Of a stretch of DNA of 64,000 bases, positions 11,901-21,809 are shown piece after piece. A model generated the notes under the pieces. That model was given only the letters and a program-made list of their open reading frames with translations, was not told the DNA's origin and did no database searches. The stretch is taken from contig KK106982.1 in assembly GCA_000611775.1 (NCBI GenBank), positions 3,741,858 to 3,805,857 on the forward strand. The letters are read 5' to 3'. Origin of the DNA: Umbilicaria muhlenbergii. Taxonomy: Eukaryota > Ascomycota > Lecanoromycetes > Umbilicariales > Umbilicariaceae. Within the stretch, counting starts at the first letter, position 1. Every line of letters begins with the position of its first letter. The translations under genes and the position numbers were made by a program.

Positions 11901-12686
11901 ATTCCCAACCAACGTCACATAACTCTTTGACTCTTTGACTCTTTGACTCTTTGAGATCACTAACCCTCACAGTAACCAACACCGACGACTTCCTCATCCG
12001 CATGCTCAAAGGCTGCCTCCAACTCTCCACCCGCCCCCACATCACCAACACCATCAACGCCGTCCCTGTCAACCACGTCGCCCGCGTCATCGTCGCATCC
12101 GCCTTCCACCCCCCCATCTCTCCCCTTGGCGTCGCCCAAGTAACCAGCCACCCCCGTCTCCGCTTCCACGAATACCTAGCCACGCTCCAGCACTATGGCT
12201 ACGACGTCCCCGAAGTCGACTACCCGACTTGGCGTGCCGCGTTGGAGAAATACGTCGCTGCCGAGGAGGAACCCCCGCACGGGCAGCACGCTCTGTAAGC
12301 GACCACTACCTACCTACCTACCTCCCTTTTCAACCCTTCCTAGTAGCGCACTGCGGTTGTTGAATTACATAACTAACCACCCCACCCCCACACTCAGTAT
12401 GCCACTCTACCACTTCGTCACCGGCGACCTCCCCGCCACGACCATCGCCCCCGAACTCGACGACTCCAACGCCGCGACCGCTCTCCGCGCCGACGCGGAC
12501 TGGACGGGCGAAGACGTCTCAGGGGGTAGTGCGGTGACAAAGGAGACGATGGGGTTGTATTTGGCTTATCTGGTCGCGGTTGGGTTTTTGCCGGCGCCGG
12601 ACGGGAGGCTGTTGCCGGAGGTGAGGTTGGGAGAGGAGCAGAGGAGCGCGTTGGGTGGGGTGGGGGGGAGGGGGATGTTGGGGTAG
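8937..12686 (+). CDS. Lys2-like alpha-aminoadipate reductase (adenylation-carrier-reductase), lacking the usual N-terminal domain
   Basis: Lys2-type enzymes activate L-2-aminoadipate with ATP, load it on a phosphopantetheine carrier and reduce it with NADPH to the semialdehyde in lysine synthesis. The adenylation core motifs are present: 'LSFTSGSEGRPKGVLG', 'NMYGTTETQRAVSY', 'YRTGDLGRY', 'GRADDQVKIRGFRIELGEI' and 'NPNGKVDKPAL'. The carrier has 'DDSFFDLGGHS'. The reductase has 'VFLTGATGFLGAYLL' (NADPH loop), 'SSTSVLDTEYY' and 'GYGQSKW' (YxxxK). The three exons are 8937-11889, 11973-12294 and 12398-12686, giving 1187 residues. Canonical Lys2 has about 1390-1420. The difference is the N-terminal condensation-like region before 'LPDPTVDLHWSEFRGAIHD', which is absent here. 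An upstream in-frame ATG at 8796 would add 47 unconserved residues. It could be the sole Lys2, a paralogue, or a truncated copy. Confidence 0.85.
11922..11953 (+). repeat. Octamer tandem repeat (actctttg x4) inside intron 1 of the Lys2-like gene
   Basis: Four perfect 8-base copies lie in the 83-nt intron 11890-11972, between the donor and the branch-like 'cactaac'. The copies lengthen an otherwise typical short intron. Confidence 0.9.
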
Positions 12687-14105
12687 GTAGGGGTGGTGGA
12701 GAGAGAAGGGGGGCAAGGAGAGGGGAAGTAGGGGGAGGAATCGGGGGAGGAATGGGCTGCTGTATAGATGATGGTAGAAGAGGTAGAATAGACCAATGCT
12801 GTTAGACGGAAGTTTAGGTTAGCGGTTGTAGTGATTTCAACGAATCTTTCACCGTCGTCGATAGTACGCTCCTCCAGAAAAAGCCAGGTTGTAGATCTTT
12901 CAAGAGTGATAACCAGTCATTACCAGAGCTCACCACTTGTCAGCAGTATAATTGATAATTACATCTGATCGAGTCTCACAATTCAAGCTAGCATAGCCTA
13001 ATCAATCACCTCACACAACCATCAATCCGCATCAGCATCGTGGACCAAGATAACATTAAGATAGCTATCTATCTAATCCACGGATTCCACATCCCCCTTT
13101 TCCTCCCCCTTCCACCCCCCTCAACAACAACAACTAGGAAATCCCCCTCCTACCCAAAAGAATGACTTAACGGTCAGGTTCCCCTTCACCCATCACCCAG
13201 CCTGCAACACGCTCCCTCCACATCATCCACATCCCAAACCCCCCCCAAAAATCCACTCAATCCCACACACGCGCGCGCGCAAGCCACAACCTCCCCACCC
13301 GAGCAACCCCCTCGCTCCGCGTCCGTCTGACTGCGCGTCCACCCCACCCCCGGAATCTCGGAAGACACGACTCCAGCGAGTGCAGCGGTAGCAGCATGCG
13401 TCCAACAAAAGCGCGAGGTCGCCAAACAATGATAAGGAGCGAGCTCGAGGTAGCAGCAGTGTGTCATCAAGCCGTAGTTTCGACCCCCGCCCCGTTCGCC
13501 CCATAAAGCGCCGCCACAAGCGTGACCGGTCGTCCCCTCGTAAGGAAGGGAGAGGTCGAAAGGGCAGCGAGGCTCAGAAGCAGGGATCTATATGCGCGCG
13601 TCCGCAGCCTCAACCGACTGCGCAGAGGAAAAGTTTGCATAGGGAAAGGGGGGGAGAAGGTAGCAGCAGCCTCACGGGCGCGCGATTATCTCCCCCCACC
13701 TCCCAAACAAATTTTGACAATAGTGGTTCCCCAGACCAGTCAGAGGGCCGCGGTAGCAGCGCTGTAAAAAAAACCTCCCCTCACGGAAACAAAAGCTCCC
13801 GTGAAAAATCTCAATCCGATCATTTTAACCCTCCAGAGGGTGCGATCATCCAACCATCCAACCTAAGACGGAGAGAACTATCCAAAGGACTAGTCTTTTT
13901 TATCTTCTAAAGGGATAAAAAAAAAAGAAAAACGCTCGCTGAACCAGGGTAATTGGACAGCGCAAAGGCACAAAAATACACATCATTAACGCATGAACCA
14001 CACACCACACAGCACGCGTCGAAATATGCACCGCGCTGTATCAAGGCGAAGCTCCAGGCTCCAACTGATCGCGGGTAGAATACCAGATGGGGGAAAACTC
14101 GATCG
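12687..14105. other. Convergent intergenic region between the Lys2-like gene and PRM1
   Basis: The first 100 bases continue the G-rich/purine bias of the Lys2-like 3' end. A C-rich stretch around 13090-13330 includes a CA/CG alternation ('cacacacgcgcgcgcgc'). An open frame at 13461-13910 is low-complexity, basic and unlike any family I know, so I do not call it a gene. A poly-A run lies at 13917-13931. Confidence 0.45.
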
Positions 14106-16337
14106 CTATCGTTTCTCATCCACCACATGCCCGTACGAGCTACTTCTCACGACGCCAGCCCTGACCGCTTCGGGAGTCAGGGCCCTCTCGCCGGCATAGC
14201 CCAATTTCCGATCTTGCCATTCGGATTCGTCGTCGTCAGATACGTCTTCTCTCCTGACCACCGGGGTGCGGGCCCCGAAGGAGGGGAAGGTGTTGATTGG
14301 CCCGCTCGGCGGTTCGTAAGCCGGCGCGGCGGGGGAGTATGGACGGCGCTCTTGCATGGGGATGTCGCCGGGTGTTGCAGGGCCCCCCTCGCCGCGGTGT
14401 TTGTCGCGCTTGAAGGCGAGGAAGAGGGCGCGGAAGAGGCCGAGGAGGACGATGAGGACCCAGAGGAGGACGACGAAGGTGGAGATGATGGCTTCGGTTT
14501 GGATGGCGTCGGCGATGTCTGATGTCATTTTGTCGACCACGTTGGTGATTTTATCTGTCGCTTGGCTTCCGGGAGAGGCGAGGAAGCTGTCGCTTGCGTT
14601 TGAGTTGTTGGAAGCGATGCTGGCGACTGCGCCGAGGGAGAAGGTATTGTTGGGTAGGGTTGGGAACTCGACTTTGGCGTTGTCCGAGATCCAGTCTAGT
14701 CCTTTTTGGATACCTGCGATCTTGAGGCCGATGAGACAATTCATGACTTCCATGATGGGATCGTAAAGGACTGTCCCACCGAAGGTGGTGTTGAGGGCGT
14801 CTGTCATACCGTCAACGAAAACATTGAGGGTATCATTCAACGCGCCCGTGGTGGTGTTGACCCAGCCAAAGACATCCTTGTTGATATCGTCGTTTGTTGT
14901 CGTAATGGCGTGGTTAGTTCCAATGGCCCACTGTTCGGACGCATTGTTGAGGGCGCTGACAACCTTCCCTGCAAAGTCTCCAACCTCGTGTTCCAGAGCG
15001 GGAACTTCCTTCTCGATTGCCTTGAGGAGAGTGTATTGACACAGACAAGCAAAAAGACCAGCGAGGCCGAGCGAGAGGACAAAGAGAGCAGGCGCGGATG
15101 TGCCATAGGCAATGACCCATCTTGTTAGGAGCTGCTTCCTTGTGGATTTGAACTTTGCTGCGACCGTGATTCCTGCACCGCTCGTGTAGGGTCTCGAGGC
15201 AATATAAACGACATCCATCTTGTCGAACGCATTCTGACCGACGAGTTGAGCCCGCTTCTGCATCGTTCGCCATCTCTGAATCTCGCGATAGGCCATTGGA
15301 ATGCAGACCAAGATCGCGGCTATGAGAAGAACGACGATGAAGATCTTGCGGGCAAGGTTGGCTATATGAGAGAGGTCGTCAAAGAAGGTAGCAATGCCGT
15401 CGTTGTCCGAGCAAAAAGTAAGCTGTTCCTTTTGAGGTACTGGGAACACAGAGCGGTTCATGTGGAACGTAGTGATCGAGGAATTGACAAGCTTTTTTAC
15501 TTCTTCGAACGGCAACCGAATGGCGTGATTGGTGAAATTGTTGACTTGGGCGAAGTCAGGAATCGAAGCGTTCATTTTGGCCAGTCCTTGATCGAGACCT
15601 GGAGGAAGAGTAAGATGGTCAAGCGCGTCCAGGGTCGAGTTAACGTCGATCGTTGGAATGCCACCTTTGGCTCCGAATGCCTTCGGAATGCTGTCTAAAG
15701 CGCTCGTGAACTTGTTGAGATCGGTTGTGAAATCGTCGACGCTGGTGGAGAGGTCATTCCCAATTTTGCCGAGCGTCTTATTGAGAAAGTCGCTAGCATC
15801 TTCAACGACCTTCAACGCAACGTGCAAACTCCCGCTAACAGCAAGAGTGATGAGGCAAACGTAGGTTGAGGTCAACATGTTGATGTAAAAGACAACGATC
15901 TCTTCGACACCGGTGATGCTCAGGAGGAGCATGGACATAAGGCCGTTGACAGCCTTATCGACGCCATAGGCAGTCAGCTCATTAACGCCTTGTGACATGT
16001 AGTGAGGCATGGAAGCCATGGCGCTGCCCATATCCTCGACTCCTGAACATGCCGAGAGGGCTTGTGTTTTGGCTGAATCGAGGTCGTGGTGAAGACCGGA
16101 GATGGCGATGAGGGTTCGGACGAGGACGAGAAGCAAGAGTATGGTCCATCTGTTGATCCATACTTGCGACAGTCGAGCGCGGAGGCCGAGATATGGGGTG
16201 ATATCGGGTGCTGTGTGTGAGGCAGGTCGTGATGTGTCTTGTGCAGCGTAGTAATCTCGCATCCCATGATCGCCAGCGGAAAGAGACGGAGGCACGGCCG
16301 GAAAGGTGGAAATATTATGGTTTGTTATGGAAGACAT
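14106..16337 (-). CDS. PRM1: Plasma membrane fusion protein Prm1
   Basis: Prm1 acts at the plasma membrane during cell-cell fusion in mating, and in filamentous fungi also in vegetative hyphal fusion. The 743-residue single-exon protein has the family layout. A cytoplasmic N-terminus ends in 'YLGLRARLSQVWINRWTI' followed by the first membrane span ('LLLLVLVRTLIAISG'). Further spans occur near 'LLLSITGVEEIVVFYINML', 'IFIVVLLIAAILVCIPMA', 'APALFVLSLGLAGLFACL' and, close to the C-terminus, 'ISTFVVLLWVLIVLLGLFRA'. Between them are large extracellular loops with several NxS/T sequons and few Cys residues, including the 'ALSACSGVEDMGSAMASMPH' region. The cytosolic tail is charged and Pro-rich. Length matches the family (about 650-780). 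Upstream, near 16650-16660, a donor-like 'gtacgtag' on this strand could mark a 5'-UTR intron. Confidence 0.88.
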   Translation of the reverse strand: MSSITNHNISTFPAVPPSLSAGDHGMRDYYAAQDTSRPASHTAPDITPYLGLRARLSQVWINRWTILLLLVLVRTLIAISGLHHDLDSAKTQALSACSGVEDMGSAMASMPHYMSQGVNELTAYGVDKAVNGLMSMLLLSITGVEEIVVFYINMLTSTYVCLITLAVSGSLHVALKVVEDASDFLNKTLGKIGNDLSTSVDDFTTDLNKFTSALDSIPKAFGAKGGIPTIDVNSTLDALDHLTLPPGLDQGLAKMNASIPDFAQVNNFTNHAIRLPFEEVKKLVNSSITTFHMNRSVFPVPQKEQLTFCSDNDGIATFFDDLSHIANLARKIFIVVLLIAAILVCIPMAYREIQRWRTMQKRAQLVGQNAFDKMDVVYIASRPYTSGAGITVAAKFKSTRKQLLTRWVIAYGTSAPALFVLSLGLAGLFACLCQYTLLKAIEKEVPALEHEVGDFAGKVVSALNNASEQWAIGTNHAITTTNDDINKDVFGWVNTTTGALNDTLNVFVDGMTDALNTTFGGTVLYDPIMEVMNCLIGLKIAGIQKGLDWISDNAKVEFPTLPNNTFSLGAVASIASNNSNASDSFLASPGSQATDKITNVVDKMTSDIADAIQTEAIISTFVVLLWVLIVLLGLFRALFLAFKRDKHRGEGGPATPGDIPMQERRPYSPAAPAYEPPSGPINTFPSFGARTPVVRREDVSDDDESEWQDRKLGYAGERALTPEAVRAGVVRSSSYGHVVDEKR

Positions 16338-18106
16338 ATCGGTAGCCGTGTATATTTAAGAGAGTGTATGACCGGCCAGCGGAAGTACTTGGCAAAAGAC
16401 TATGGGTTCGAGAAGATTAGTCGACCGTGCAACAGTACGATGATTAGATTGTAGATTGTAGATTGCAGATGTTCAGAGACAGAAGCAAGAGATGGACAGA
16501 GAGAAAGAGAACAAAGAAGATTCGTCAGTCGTACGAGCATTCGCAGATGAATGGGAAGGTGAGGGCAAGGCGGGAGGTGAATGGAAGTGATGGATATTCT
16601 GGTCAACAATGGAATGGGTGAGAACAAAGGCATAGTTAACAATAGAACTACGTACCTGCGGAGCAATAGCGAATCGACCAGTCATCGACGACTTTAGACC
16701 TGAAACAATCAACTCTCGAGATGTTGAGGCTGTTTCAGTTCCGTGGTCCTTATGGTGGTGCTATTCATTCATTGACGCCCCCGTGGCCGAGACGTAGGCG
16801 CCGCTCGGCCAATCGTAGACGCCCGCTGGCCAGTCCGGCTCTTTGTTTGAAGCTCAGGTTGAGCATGGTCGAACATTGACTGCGAAGGCCTTCTCCATCA
16901 CCGGACGAGTGGCTGGACAAGGAAGGCCTTTGTCTTCGCTCTTCAGAATCGACTTGCGATTGAACTGGACTCTTGACGGATGCGCGATGCGCTCAGCGCC
17001 CGGGTGTTTCGATTTCACGATTCTTTGGTTATCTCAACCATAAGCCCGATCAGGCGCAGTCGCTGTCGCTGTTGCTGAGGAAGACTGAGTCGGCGCAAGG
17101 GGACACCCCGGAGCGGTGCGTGAATGGTGCCCATCCTTCAAAGTGCAGGACACGGCCGTCGCTTTATCGTCGACGGCCGTGGTGGCGTTGGCCGTCGCTG
17201 CTGTGGCTGCCAGCCCCGACCATGACCCCAAGCGGTTTAAGGCAGGATTCGAGGCGCATTAGTTCGGCACGAAACCCTGTTTTCCCTTTCCCTTTCCCTT
17301 TCCCGTCCACTTTCACGTGTTCGAGTCTTCTTCACTCTTCCATGGCATCATCGCTTTTGCCTGCCATCGCTCATTTGCGGGGTCTATCGAAGTACCTTAC
17401 AATTCCAAAGGCATTGCACTCCATCATTGTTCATCTTGTCAAGCTTGTTTTGCCGTCCTCGGCGCCTCCTACTTTCCTGATCGATACCCTGTCACGTGCT
17501 TGCTTAACTGCTTCTGCAGCCTTTAGCCTTTTCGGCGCTTAGCGATGCCTTTTCATCCAATCACGCCAATGGCGGCCGACGATCTCGAAACCGACAGAGC
17601 ATGAAACGAACTTATGCTCGCTCTCACCTGTCGTTGTTTCCATTCTATTCTTAAGATCCAGAGGCTCCATGACACGCTGCCACTGGTTTTGTGCAGGACC
17701 GTGGTTACGAAATGTGTAGGATCATCGTTCGTGATTCGATGCAGAGGCACGTCCGGAGTTGGCATCTCTATGCGAACATCTGTAAATATTCTTATTTATC
17801 TGCCGTCGAGTCCAATGCGCTATGTACGCTACTACTATTAATTCTCGAAACGGTGCCTGAAAATCGGGCTTTAGACGAGGGGAACCCCGTTCAGCGTCCA
17901 GGACGTCTCAGCCAATAGGCCGCGTCAGAGAGAATCCCATAGGCACTCGGTTCAGCCAGTCCTGTGGTCTCTAACATGTCTCTTCCATATTAGCCGAAGC
18001 CTATGGGGGAGTTTACGGCCAGCTCCTGAATATATCTGTCGAGATATGATCTGATGTCTTGACTAATCTCCTAGACAACTCTTACAACTGGCACTAGGTC
18101 GACTAT
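16338..18106. other. Long intergenic/accessory stretch
   Basis: No intact gene can be supported. The part nearest PRM1 is its leader. At 17280-17304 there is a ttccct hexamer repeat (about four copies). Around 17690-17900 short frames with leucine-rich content may be remnants of the decayed gene that becomes clearer from 18107 on. Confidence 0.45.
17280..17304 (+). repeat. ttccct microsatellite, about four copies
   Basis: Direct reading shows successive 'tttccc' units in this 25-base stretch, in a region without genes. Confidence 0.8.
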
Positions 18107-19209
18107 GTGCCCGACATAGCATTGAAAAGGTACAGCTGGAGCCTTCACCCGGCGATCTTATGCGCAAACTGTCAAATTCGTGATGAAGCGAAGGCGATCT
18201 TGCAGCTCCGAAACGGCTTTGTCGTTGTTGAGCTTGGATGTGGTGGCTTTCTGAGCAGGAGGAAGCGCGAACCGCTTCTCTACGAAGGCCGGAGAGGCAT
18301 CACAGTAGCTAATATCCCTAGTCCACTAATGAGAGTTCGTCTGGAGAAACAAGACAAAAGTATCGGACATAAGTTATGAACTGAGGGAAAACAGCCAGCA
18401 GGCATATGTGTGGCAGTCCGCAGCTGGAGGTCCTCTCAACCACTTAACAGGCGTTAAGGAGCTATTAATTCACTTCGAGGATTTAGATACGCCATTGTTG
18501 CATTCAGAGGAGCCCCAGTTGGAGACTACCACTTATTTTATCCATATACCTACTAGCTATTTCCCCCCTGTTATGGCTTATGTCTGGTACTCTTACATCT
18601 ACAGGAGCGGATTGGGAGATATTCGTCCTGCTGACCGCAGAACTCCACAACTTCTGCTCTGTCATCTCCACTTGACGGGATGTAGAAGGCAACTATCTCA
18701 CCTCAGATCTGTATGCCACGTCCTCCCTCGCCGATCCCGACGAAACCGAGTCCGCAAAACTTGCCTCCTCAAGCCCTTTACAAAACGGCGTTGCCTCTCC
18801 TCCATGATAGTCGACAATGTGTCCAAAGACTACACCCATGTCATAACACAACGTATGATATGGCGCTCTCTAGACCACCTCACAGCCACGAAGACCGTCT
18901 CCAAGCTCCTGTCCATCAGTACCACCATCCAAAAGCTTACGCACTATGAGAACGGCCTGCCAATATGGCGAAGGAGTATCTCAAAACATCGAAAAACGCC
19001 TACACCACCTCCGCGCCCACCTCGGGGTCGGCTACGACGCAATGGCGTTTCAGATCGGATCGATGGAGGCGCTGCTATTCATTGAAAGCAATTCTTTCCA
19101 AGAAGGCTTTGATAAGGTCAAAGATGCCTTCGTATTCGCCCACGACCTCGGCCTCCACCCGCACGATCCTAATTATTTTCCGCCGCACGTGTACACGGTG
19201 AGAGAATAG
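18107..19209 (+). pseudogene. Decayed gene of a fungal expanded hypothetical family (multiple frame breaks)
   Basis: Protein-like segments line up in one direction but in changing frames. 18107-18379 encodes 'HPAILCANCQIRDEAKAIL' and 'ITVANIPSPLMRVRLEKQ'. About 18408-18590 encodes 'LTGVKELLIHFEDLDTPLL'. About 18604-18670 encodes 'GADWEIFVLLTAELHNFCSV' and then a stop. 18700-18950 holds several short alternating frames. 18946-19209 encodes 'EALLFIESNSFQEGFDKVKD' and 'AFVFAHDLGLHPHDP'. The first segment resembles the 'CRQI..EA..ILY..N.F' core common to large fungal families of unknown function. The later part looks like the helical tail of such proteins. No set of GT-AG introns rejoins all parts that I can find, so I read it as a pseudogene. 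An unusual multi-intron gene cannot be excluded. Confidence 0.4.
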
Positions 19210-19963
19210 CTAGAATGGGTGGGTGCTATTGCAGAGGAAGGCTGTGCCACGATCGGTCCAAATACTACGTTGGTGCAACTTGAAAAACTGCATTATCATC
19301 AGAGGCTTGCTAGCCACGGGCGTCGCGGTTGGCGTGCGGTGTTTGATGGTCATAGCGGTGAGGAAGATGAAGATATATCGCTCGCGATTGTACTGTGTCT
19401 GTAGGCTGAAAGAGTTGAGGCCCTCCAGGAGTTGTTACAGTTTGAGATGAAGGTTTTCCCTCCCGGAAGAAGAGCCTAAGTTTAGGATTGGGATGATAAT
19501 GGACGGATAGGTATGGGATGAATAGCAGACCTACTTAGGTACATGGACCCCCTGCCGGTTTGTTGATAATGACGGAGACCTCTCCGTCTTTCAACCTGTG
19601 CTTCTCCATTGACGAAGTCCATTGTGTTCCGAGCCACGGTTTGACTCATGGTCGCAATCGAGCACAGAATTCAACGGCGCAAGGACCTCTATTTGTTTGG
19701 GAGGGCGAAGCTAGGCGAAACATAGTCCCAGACGTCTCGGAGACTTCAATGAGACAACCATTGGCGACATGCGCCCGCCACAGCCCACGGACGACCATTC
19801 CGCCCGCCCAAGCTCAAATAGTCAAATAGTGGAGCTGCTGCACCTGTGCCTTTGGCATGACTTCCGCTATTCAAGAGATTTCTGCATCATTAAAGATATT
19901 CCGCAGTCACCTGCAGCTAGGAGCCTTTATTGGCCGAGTCTTTAACCATTCTATCCTATCAAA
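19210..19963. other. Intergenic upstream of secreted protein gene A
   Basis: No supported gene. Short frames have no recognisable content. The 100 bases before the next start codon contain 'cctttattggccg' and 'taaccattctatcctatcaaa', an ordinary leader. Confidence 0.45.
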
Positions 19964-20640
19964 ATGCGAGTACTACGACTATCATCCATCATCACCCTGG
20001 CCCAACTCGCAGCCCTTAGCTGGGCAATTCCAATCACCCCAGATACAGAAACAGAAGAAGTCTCTTCTTTGGTTCCCCGATCTCAATTCTGCACCAATGC
20101 GCCGCTAACCAAAGCCGGAACGTACGTACTATTCGATACCTGAATCTAATCCATTCTACATGAAATAAATCCATTCAACAAGCTAAATTCCACTTCTGCA
20201 GTACCTTCACTCGCCGCGACCTTGATTCCTCACCCTTCGATGACTCCCTCGCCCCCCGCACCCGCGACGGTATCCTCTGGTGCGCCAGGGGCAGCCAAAC
20301 CTACGTCGTCGTCCAAGTCGGCTGGCAAGTAGCCAGCGCCAATGCCTTTACCCTACTTGAACAAGCCTACGACTTAACGGTCTCGCAGATCCAGGCTCAA
20401 GGCGACGGGTTGCTGTCTCCGCTGCCCTACGGGCCGATTGGAACAGTCTTCAATCTCTTCGACGCCCAGGGACTGACGCTGACTGTCACGAATGCGAATA
20501 ACCACCAGACAACGTGGGGGGTGCTTGGGGCCGCGTGCTGGGCGCTGAGGGACTTTGTCGCGGTGAGGGGCGCGTTTTCTTTCCTGGAGTTTTCGATTTT
20601 TGATGGAGTGAACCAGGTGGCGACCGGAACGATTAAGTAG
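19964..20640 (+). CDS. Small secreted protein A (tandem paralogue of the gene at 21153)
   Basis: The 198-residue product starts with a predicted signal peptide (residues 1 to about 22, 'MRVLRLSSIITLAQLAALSW', cleavage near AIP). It has a short propeptide-like stretch ending in 'VPRSQFCTNAP' and a compact domain containing 'GILWCARGSQTYVVV' and 'NNHQTTWGVLGAACWAL'. It ends in 'FSIFDGVNQVATGTI'. The exons are 19964-20121 and 20202-20640. The intron (80 nt, gtacgt...ctgcag) falls after the Gly-Thr that follows 'LTKA', at exactly the same place as in its neighbour. Cys are few (FCTN, WCAR, AACW). No catalytic motif is visible. The family is a fungal secreted group of unknown function. An effector-like or extracellular role is inference from the signal peptide and small size only. 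Confidence 0.75.
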
Positions 20641-21152
20641 GTGGTGCTAGGAGGGACAGCGGAACCGAATCTGTGATGTATCTATACGGATCTGATAAGC
20701 ATAACCTCACCAATTTAATTACTTCCATACCCCAGAATAATAGCCTACCTAGCTGGGGGTCTTGTGCCTCCGGGCCGCACCCTTTGTCGTTGACTATAGA
20801 GCCCTTTTACGCCCTCTCACAACGATCTTCTAAAGGACCTCAAGCCATCATCGTAATACAGTAATCCCGATCGGAAAATTGCAGAGGCTGAAACACGCCA
20901 CAGATAGGCCCGCTCACGAAACGAATGCGACTCGCGACACGCGACCGCACCCGCGTGGGAACAAGCAGGACCAAAATCCGAGCCTCAAGCTTCAAATATG
21001 GGCCCCTGCTGCAATCCGATGTAATCCGTGTTTCTCGGAATGACAATTCGCTGATACCAAGAAAAGAAACTTCACCCTCCGCCACAACCAGCGTCTCGCC
21101 CCATCCCATCCCGGACCCACCGACCCACCCCAGACCAGACTATACCCTCAAA
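20641..21152. other. Intergenic between the two secreted-protein genes
   Basis: About 510 bases without coding signal. The last 100 bases before the second gene are strongly C/A/T-rich ('catcccatcccggacccacc'), a typical fungal leader. I found no long direct repeat with the first gene's upstream region by eye. Confidence 0.45.
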
Positions 21153-21809
21153 ATGCGCCCATTCCACCTCTCACTCCTCGTAGCCCTGGCCCGTCTGACC
21201 GCCATCGTTTTGGCAATCCCTGTCGACACTCTGACGTCGCTGGGCCCTCGCGGTCGATTCTGCACCAACGCCCCTCACACCATCGCTGGAACGTAAGCAA
21301 GCTGCATTCCGTCATCAATGTCTCACACCCAAACAACCACCGCTGACTCTCGAGCCCCCAGTCTCTTCAACCCCCGCGCCCCCCTCCCCCTCCGCCTCGC
21401 CCCCCGCGTCATCCACCTCGACACCAACAGCTTCATCTACTGCGCCCGCGGCAGCAGCACCTACGTGGTGATAAAAACCGGCTGGTCGGCCTCCAACAGC
21501 GAAACGCTAGTCTCGCTCCTGAACCAAGCGTACGAAGTCGCCCTCAGCCGCATTGCCGCCTACGGCGACAACGTCGTCGCCAACTCGCTCGTCTACGGCA
21601 TGATCGGGTCGATCATCTATCTGACGAATTCGGGCATGGTGCTCCGGGTGGCGAATACGAACAATCACCAGACGACGTGGGGGGTGCTAGGGGCGGCGAT
21701 GAGGGCGTTGAAGGGCTTTGTGGGCGAGCATGGCGGGTTCGACAAGGCGGATTTTGTGATTTATGATGGGGAGAATCAGGTGGCGATGGGGACGTTGGCG
21801 CCGACGTAG
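21153..21809 (+). CDS. Small secreted protein B (tandem paralogue of the gene at 19964)
   Basis: The 195-residue product has a predicted signal peptide ('MRPFHLSLLVALARLTAIVL', cleavage near AIP). It shares 'GRFCTNAP', 'FIYCARGSSTYVVIKTGWSA', 'NNHQTTWGVLGAA' and 'FVIYDGENQVAMGTL' with gene A, in the same order. The exons are 21153-21292 and 21362-21809; the 69-nt intron sits at the identical codon position as in A. Two Cys are shared with A (FCTN and YCAR/WCAR) and could form one disulfide. A's extra Cys in 'AACWAL' is Met-Arg here. Gene order, strand, intron position and sequence show a tandem duplication. Function is unknown; no enzyme motif is visible. The 3' flank is very G-rich. Confidence 0.78.

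Noticed and set aside
8937-12686. Core enzyme of a secondary-metabolite cluster
   Set aside because: The motifs are Lys2-like and no tailoring enzymes, transporter or regulator lie beside it.
13461-13910. 149-codon open frame between the Lys2-like gene and PRM1
   Set aside because: Low-complexity, Arg/Ser/Lys-rich, no recognisable pattern, and placed in a convergent 3' region.
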